A stretch of 64,000 nt of DNA, taken from NCBI GenBank assembly GCA_030019445.1, contig JASEEU010000003.1:248001-312000 (forward strand), given 5' to 3'. Origin of the DNA: Anaerosomatales bacterium. Its GTDB lineage: Bacteria > Actinomycetota > Coriobacteriia > Anaerosomatales > Anaerosomataceae. Shown piece by piece: positions 59,556 through 64,000 of this stretch. The translations under genes and the position numbers were made by a program. Numbering within the stretch: position 1 is the first letter of the stretch; each line of letters opens with the position of its first letter. The notes beneath the pieces were generated by a model that ran no database searches, had not been told where the DNA came from, and worked only from the letters and a program-made list of their open reading frames with translations.

Positions 59556-60446
59556 GTGGCCGAGCGCGTCTGGAACGTCAAAGACGCGCTCGAGTGGACC
59601 GCGGGGTTTCTCGAGAGCAAGGGCGACGAGTCGCCGCGCGTCGCCGCTGAGTGGCTGCTCTCGGCAGCGACCGGCCTCACGCGTGTCGAACTCTACGCCT
59701 ACCATGACCGGCCGCTCTCACCGCAGGAGCGCGCGCGGTACCGGGAACTCGTGGCGCGCCGTGCCGAGGGGATGCCGCTGCAGTACGTGACGGGCGAGAT
59801 GCCCTTCCGTCACCTCGTGGTCCACGTCGAGCCCGGCGTCTTCATCCCGCGCCCCGAGACCGAGGTGCTCGTCGACGAGGCGCTCGCCGCCGTGGACGCT
59901 CTGGCCGAGAAAGGCGCGCCGCTCGTCGTGGACCTGTGCACCGGCTCCGGATGCGTCGCGGTCTCCATCGCGTACGAGCGCGAGCGTGCCTGCGTGCATG
60001 CCACTGACGTCTCGGCGGCGGCCGTCGAGGCCGCTCGTCGGAACGCGCTTCACGCGGGGGTGGATAACAGGGTACAAGTAGTGCATGGAGACCTATTCGA
60101 GCCCCTTCCCCGAGACCGTGCGGGGCACGTCGACGTCATCGTCTCGAATCCGCCGTACATCCCGAGCGCGGACCTTCCCGACCTGCCGGCCGAAGTCCTT
60201 GGCTTCGAGCCGGGCGCCGCGCTCGACGGCGGTCCCGACGGGCTTTCGGTCGCGCGGCGGATATGGGACGAAGCGACGCGGTGGCTGCGTCCCGGCGGGA
60301 CCTTGGCGCTCGAGCTCGATGCCGGTCGTGTGCGCGATGCCGCGCGCGAGATCGGCGAAGCGTACACGGACGTACGGGTCCGAGAGGACCTGACAGGCAG
60401 GGACCGGATCCTGGTGGCACGGAAAAGGGAGGCGATGGAGTCATGA
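59556..60446 (+). CDS. prmC: Release factor glutamine methyltransferase PrmC
   Basis: A SAM-dependent N5-glutamine methyltransferase of 296 residues: PLQYVTGEMPFRHL, IPRPETEVLVDEAL, VVDLCTGSGCVAVSIA for SAM, and the catalytic NPPYIP in VIVSNPPYIPSADL. GTG start adjacent to prfA. It overlaps the tsaC-like gene by four bases. Confidence 0.96.
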   Translation: MAERVWNVKDALEWTAGFLESKGDESPRVAAEWLLSAATGLTRVELYAYHDRPLSPQERARYRELVARRAEGMPLQYVTGEMPFRHLVVHVEPGVFIPRPETEVLVDEALAAVDALAEKGAPLVVDLCTGSGCVAVSIAYERERACVHATDVSAAAVEAARRNALHAGVDNRVQVVHGDLFEPLPRDRAGHVDVIVSNPPYIPSADLPDLPAEVLGFEPGAALDGGPDGLSVARRIWDEATRWLRPGGTLALELDAGRVRDAAREIGEAYTDVRVREDLTGRDRILVARKREAMES

Positions 60447-61087
60447 GCAAGGTGATCCACATCGACCCGGAAGCGCCCTCGGCGGAGGCCGTGAATCTCG
60501 CGGCGACAGTGCTCCGTGACGGGGGCATCGTAGTCTTTCCGACAGAAACGGTGTACGGCATCGGCGCGTCGGCGACATCCTGCATCGGACCGCAGGAGAT
60601 CATCGACATCAAGATGCGCCCCAAGAACAAGCCGCTTCCGTGGCTCGTGGAAGACGAGGACGCGCTCGACACCTACGGCGTCGACGTGCCCGAGTACGCC
60701 CACCGGCTCGCCAAGGCCTTCTGGCCCGGCGCCCTCACCATCGTCGTCAAGGCCGCCGACGTCGTCGCTCCCGAGTTCCGCGACGACCGTGGCACCGTCG
60801 CGCTCCGCTGTCCCGACCACGACCTCGTCCAGGACCTCATCCGCGCATCCGGCAACGCGATCATCACGACCTCGGCGAACACCTCCGGCAAGCCTCCCGC
60901 CGGCAGTTTCGACGAGCTCGAGGAGCGCATCATCGCGGCGGCCGACCTGACCCTGGACGGTGGCGAGACGCTGCACCGCACGGCGTCGACCGTGGTGGAC
61001 TGCATCGGTCCGGAGCCCGTCATCACGCGCGAGGGCGCGATCGCGTCCGACGACATCCTGAAGGCGGCCGCGGGCGTCGCTCCGTAG
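60443..61087 (+). CDS. L-threonylcarbamoyladenylate synthase (TsaC/Sua5 type)
   Basis: YrdC-like enzyme of 214 residues that makes threonylcarbamoyl-AMP for the t6A modification of tRNAs. It has GGIVVFPTETVYGIGASATS, KMRPKNKPLPWLV, FWPGALTIVVKA, VALRCPDH and TTSANTSGKPPAGSFDEL. It is the short TsaC form without a Sua5 C-terminal domain. ATG overlaps the prmC stop. Confidence 0.95.
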   Translation: MSKVIHIDPEAPSAEAVNLAATVLRDGGIVVFPTETVYGIGASATSCIGPQEIIDIKMRPKNKPLPWLVEDEDALDTYGVDVPEYAHRLAKAFWPGALTIVVKAADVVAPEFRDDRGTVALRCPDHDLVQDLIRASGNAIITTSANTSGKPPAGSFDELEERIIAAADLTLDGGETLHRTASTVVDCIGPEPVITREGAIASDDILKAAAGVAP

Positions 61088-61099
61088 CGTCAGCCATAC

Positions 61100-61108
61100 T
61101 GGTACAAT
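61100..61108 (+). promoter_or_regulatory. Extended -10 promoter of rpiB
   Basis: TG-G-TACAAT, 56 bases before the rpiB ATG, with no clear -35. Transcription would begin near 61115. Confidence 0.5.
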
Positions 61109-61110
61109 CC

Positions 61111-61143
61111 ACGGAAGGCGGACCCGTCGGGTGCGCCTTCCGT
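61111..61143 (+). other. Strong leader hairpin before rpiB
   Basis: ACGGAAGGCG pairs perfectly with CGCCTTCCGT (10 pairs), a G-G mismatch follows, then ACCC/GGGT and a GTC triloop. It ends 11 bases before the GGAGGT ribosome site. No T run, so terminator action is unlikely. Confidence 0.55.
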
Positions 61144-61163
61144 GCCGTCTCATCGGAGGTCTC

Positions 61164-61610
61164 ATGCGCGTCAGCATCGGCAGCGACCATGCCGGCTTCG
61201 CCCTCAAGGAACAGGTCAAGCGCTATCTCACGGACGCTGGACACGATGTGACGGATGTCGGCACCCACGCCGAGGAATCGGTGGACTACCCTGACTTCGC
61301 GCGTGCCGTCGGCGAGGCGGTGGTCTCCGGCGCCGCCGAGCGCGGCGTGCTCGTGTGCGGATCGGGGCTCGGCATGGCGATCGCCGCCAACAAGGTGCCC
61401 GGCGTGCGCGCCGTGCAGGTCATGGATGCCGAGATGGCCGAGATGGCCCGGCGCCACAACGACGCGAACGTCGTCACGCTCGCCGGACGCTACATCGGAC
61501 CGGCGCGCGCCGAGAGCATCGTCGACGTCTTCCTCGGCACGGAGTTCGAAGGCGGGCGCCACGCCCGACGCGTCGATAAGATCACCGCGCTCGACGAGCG
61601 CGTGCAGTAG
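61164..61610 (+). CDS. rpiB: Ribose-5-phosphate isomerase B
   Basis: The 148-residue RpiB/LacAB-type isomerase converts ribulose-5-phosphate and ribose-5-phosphate. It has IGSDHAGFALKEQV, VDYPDFARAVGEAV, LVCGSGLGMAIAANKVPGVRA (catalytic Cys) and MARRHNDANVVTLAGR. It works beside the transaldolase-like enzyme of 53.6 kb in the pentose phosphate pathway. ATG 61164 follows GGAGGT. Confidence 0.96.
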   Translation: MRVSIGSDHAGFALKEQVKRYLTDAGHDVTDVGTHAEESVDYPDFARAVGEAVVSGAAERGVLVCGSGLGMAIAANKVPGVRAVQVMDAEMAEMARRHNDANVVTLAGRYIGPARAESIVDVFLGTEFEGGRHARRVDKITALDERVQ

Positions 61611-61638
61611 ACGGCTGTTGGAGTAGAAGGGGAGCAGC

Positions 61639-62883
61639 ATGACACTCCGGTACCTGCCGAGCACCGACCCCGAGGTGGCCGCGGCCATCGAGGCCGAGCT
61701 CGAGCGCCAGCGCAGCACGATCGAGCTCATCGCGTCCGAGAACTTCGTCTCGATGTCGGTCCTGGAAGCCGCCGGCACCGTGCTCACCAACAAGTACGCC
61801 GAGGGCCTGCCGGGCAAGCGCTACTACGGCGGCTGCGAGAAGGTGGACGTCGTCGAGGACCTCGCGCGTGACCGCGCCAAGGAGCTCTTCGGCGCCGAGC
61901 ACGCCAACGTGCAGCCGCACGCCGGCGCCCCGGCCAACCTCGCCGTCTACTACGCGTTCCTCGAGCCCGGAGACACCTTCCTCGGCATGAACCTGGCGAT
62001 GGGCGGCCACCTCACGCACGGCTCGCCGGTGAACTTCTCGGGCAAGTGGTTCAACGTCGTGCCGTACGGGCTGGGCGAGGACGAGCGTATCGACTACGAC
62101 GAGGTCGCGAGGCTGGCCGAGGAGCACCGGCCCAAGATGATCATCGCCGGCGCCTCGGCCTATCCGCGCGTCATCGACTTCGAGCGCTTCGCCGCCATCG
62201 CCGCGAGCGTCGGCGCCAAGCTCATGGTGGACATGGCGCACATCGCGGGGCTCGTGGCCACCGGGGCGCACCCCTCTCCGGTGCCGCACGCCGATGTCGT
62301 GACGTCCACCTCGCACAAGACGCTCCGCGGTCCGCGCAGCGGCTTCATCCTGTGCAAAGAGGAGCACGCCAAGGCCATCGACAAGGCGGTCTTCCCGGGG
62401 CTGCAGGGCGGCCCGCTCGAGCACATCATCGCCGCCAAGGCGGTCGCGTTCGGCGAGGCGCTCAAGCCGGAGTTCTCGGCCTATATCGACCAGGTCGTGA
62501 CGAACGCGCGGGTCATGGGCGAGGCGATGGTCGAGGCGGGGCTGCGCCTCGTATCAGGCGGCACCGACAACCACCTCCTCCTCGTGGACCTGCGCCCGGC
62601 GGGCATCACCGGCAAGGACGCCGAGAAGCTCGTGGAGGAGATCGGCTTCACGGTCAACAAGAACGCGATCCCCAACGACCCGGAGAGCCCGTTCGTCACG
62701 AGCGGCATCCGGGTGGGCTCGGCGGCCATGACGACGCGCGGCTTCGACGAGGACGACGCGCGCGCGGTCGGCCGGCTGCTTGCCGAGACGATCTTCGCCC
62801 GCGACGACGAGGCGAAGCTGGCGCGGATTCGCGGCGAGGTGCGCGAGCTCATCGACGCGCACCCGCTCTACCCTGAGCTCTGA
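61639..62883 (+). CDS. glyA: Serine hydroxymethyltransferase
   Basis: PLP enzyme of 414 residues that interconverts serine and glycine and feeds one-carbon units. It has [51 protein letters not shown] and the PLP-lysine motif [17 protein letters not shown]. It makes methylenetetrahydrofolate, the ThyX methyl donor. AGGGGAGC precedes the ATG. Confidence 0.97.
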   Translation: MTLRYLPSTDPEVAAAIEAELERQRSTIELIASENFVSMSVLEAAGTVLTNKYAEGLPGKRYYGGCEKVDVVEDLARDRAKELFGAEHANVQPHAGAPANLAVYYAFLEPGDTFLGMNLAMGGHLTHGSPVNFSGKWFNVVPYGLGEDERIDYDEVARLAEEHRPKMIIAGASAYPRVIDFERFAAIAASVGAKLMVDMAHIAGLVATGAHPSPVPHADVVTSTSHKTLRGPRSGFILCKEEHAKAIDKAVFPGLQGGPLEHIIAAKAVAFGEALKPEFSAYIDQVVTNARVMGEAMVEAGLRLVSGGTDNHLLLVDLRPAGITGKDAEKLVEEIGFTVNKNAIPNDPESPFVTSGIRVGSAAMTTRGFDEDDARAVGRLLAETIFARDDEAKLARIRGEVRELIDAHPLYPEL

Positions 62884-62931
62884 GGTCACCAGGCGGCGAC
62901 GTACGGTCGGTATCGGAAGGGGCGTGACGGG

Positions 62932-63579
62932 ATGACGCAGGACAACCGTTGGGACAACGTGACGGTGATCGACCACCCGCTCGTGCAGCACAAGCTCACG
63001 ATCCTGCGTGACGCTGAGACCGGCGCCAAGGAGTTCCGCGAGCTCGTCAAAGAGCTCGCCATGCTCATGGCGTACGAGGCGACGCGCAACTTCCAGCTGG
63101 CCGAGACGACCGTCAAGACGCCGATCACCGAGACGACGTCGTTCGTGCTTGCCGGCAAGAAGGTGGCCGTCATCCCGATCCTGCGTGCCGGCCTCGGCAT
63201 GGTCGACGGCATCCTCGAGCTCATCCCCGCCGCGAAAGTCGGCCACGTGGGCCTGTACCGCGACCCGGAGACGCTCAAGCCGGTCGAGTACTACTGCAAG
63301 CTGCCGGAGGACATCGGCGAGCGCGACGTGCTGATCGTCGACCCCATGCTCGCCACCGGCGGTTCGGCGGCGGCGGCCGTCCAGTTCCTGCGCGACAAGG
63401 GCGCCAGGGAGATCAACCTCCTCGTGCTGATCGCCGCCCCCGAGGGCATCGACGAGATCAACGCGTGCTGCGATGACGTGGAGATCTACACGTGCGCGAT
63501 CGACAGCCACCTCAACGACCACGCGTACATCGTCCCCGGTCTCGGCGACGCGGGCGACCGCCTCTTCGGCACCAAGTAG
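62932..63579 (+). CDS. upp: Uracil phosphoribosyltransferase
   Basis: The 215-residue enzyme makes UMP from uracil and PRPP. It has [30 protein letters not shown], the PRPP loop [11 protein letters not shown] and the C-terminal [17 protein letters not shown]. It belongs to the pyrimidine salvage set with the adjacent deaminase. Confidence 0.97.
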   Translation: MTQDNRWDNVTVIDHPLVQHKLTILRDAETGAKEFRELVKELAMLMAYEATRNFQLAETTVKTPITETTSFVLAGKKVAVIPILRAGLGMVDGILELIPAAKVGHVGLYRDPETLKPVEYYCKLPEDIGERDVLIVDPMLATGGSAAAAVQFLRDKGAREINLLVLIAAPEGIDEINACCDDVEIYTCAIDSHLNDHAYIVPGLGDAGDRLFGTK

Positions 63580-63589
63580 CCGCACGGCC

Positions 63590-64000
63590 ATGCCACGACC
63601 CTCCTGGGACGAGTACTTCATGGCGATCGCCGAGCAGGTCTCGGGGCGCTCCACCTGCCTGCGCCGTCACACCGGCGCGGTCCTCGTGAAGGACAAGCGC
63701 ATCCTGGCCACCGGCTACAACGGCGTCCCGGCCGGTCTCGCGCACTGCGAGCAGGCGGGGTGTCTGCGCGAGCAGCGCAACATCGCCTCCGGCAGCCATC
63801 ACGAGCTGTGCCGCGGCATCCACGCCGAGCAGAACGCGGTCATCCAGGCCGCCAAGCACGGCATCGCCATCGACGGGGCCTCGGTCTACAGCACCCACCA
63901 GCCGTGCGTGCTCTGCGCCAAGATCCTGCTGAACGCCGGTGTGAAGGAGATCGTCTTTCGCGACGCCTATCCCGACCCGCTCTCCGAGGAGCTGCTGGCC
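63590..64000 (+). CDS. dCMP deaminase (partial, 3' end cut)
   Basis: A zinc deaminase of the ComEB/dCMP group; 137 residues are visible and the frame continues past the window edge. It has [17 protein letters not shown], the HAE motif in [16 protein letters not shown] and the second zinc site [15 protein letters not shown], as in dCMP deaminase. Together with thyX and tmk it supplies dTMP. No ribosome site is evident; ATG lies 11 bases after upp. Confidence 0.93.
   Translation, partial: MPRPSWDEYFMAIAEQVSGRSTCLRRHTGAVLVKDKRILATGYNGVPAGLAHCEQAGCLREQRNIASGSHHELCRGIHAEQNAVIQAAKHGIAIDGASVYSTHQPCVLCAKILLNAGVKEIVFRDAYPDPLSEELLA

Noticed and set aside
1-64000. Prophage, transposon, integrase or restriction/defence genes
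   Set aside because: None found. Gene content is housekeeping or respiratory throughout, with no direct repeats or att-like ends at the single tRNA.

Overview
The window is a dense, high-GC bacterial chromosome segment of about 70 genes, nearly all on the plus strand, with short gaps, many ATGA/GTGA overlaps and frequent GTG starts. It has no rRNA, insertion sequence, integrase or CRISPR array. Several features fit an anaerobic, metal- or multiheme-respiring actinobacterium of the Coriobacteriia/OPB41 type: a 19-haem cytochrome with system II cytochrome maturation, menaquinone genes, an 11-subunit complex I without the NADH module, class I Fe-S fumarase, hydrogenase maturation genes, ThyX, and an operator that nearly matches the Streptomyces Rex site. 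The taxon is inferred from gene content and no marker search was possible.

Layout. 1-6.6 kb: the end of a beta-propeller-like gene, a multiheme cytochrome c, resB-ccsA, a lipoprotein and a small membrane protein. 6.6-11.9 kb: a Rex-family regulator, a B12-binding radical SAM protein overlapping menG/ubiE, an amidohydrolase and an RseC-like protein. 11.9-13.7 kb: two small membrane proteins and two STAS proteins. 13.8-16.6 kb: tatA/B, tatC, hypA, hypB and an HD hydrolase. 16.7-19.8 kb: an archaeal-type topoisomerase I and a nitrilase-fold protein without its cysteine. 19.9-23.7 kb: malate dehydrogenase and fumarase alpha and beta, the last two separated by an MFS transporter. 23.7-26.7 kb: tmk, holB, ricT and tRNA-Thr(CGT), closed by a strong terminator.

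27.0-36.5 kb is nuoABCDHIJKLMN without nuoEFG. 36.6-41 kb has htrA, rlmH, an uncharacterised gene and an orphan MASE1 histidine kinase. 41-48.2 kb is argS, lysA, a minus-strand DUF2254/ASCH pair, hom and thrB. 48.2-50.4 kb has an O-antigen-ligase-like and a Wzz-like protein. 50.5-54.3 kb is a coupled cassette of a metallophosphoesterase, cyclic 2,3-diphosphoglycerate synthetase, 2-phosphoglycerate kinase and a transaldolase-like enzyme. 54.3-64 kb is housekeeping: rho, GNAT, rpmE, thyX, DUF1385, prfA, prmC, tsaC-like, rpiB, glyA, upp and a truncated dCMP deaminase.

How it fits together. Multiheme cytochrome, cytochrome assembly, menaquinone, complex I and malate/fumarate genes describe anaerobic respiration, probably under redox control. 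Tat plus HypAB suggests an exported NiFe hydrogenase encoded elsewhere. The 51-53.6 kb genes encode both recognised steps from 2-phosphoglycerate to cyclic 2,3-diphosphoglycerate, a solute best known from thermophilic methanogens; this is the most surprising metabolic content. Many promoters here look like extended -10 elements (TGnTAnnnT) with poor -35 boxes, and several are followed at once by a strong RNA hairpin. No stretch above 300 bases lacks a gene; the longest gaps are 26725-26980 and 237-393.
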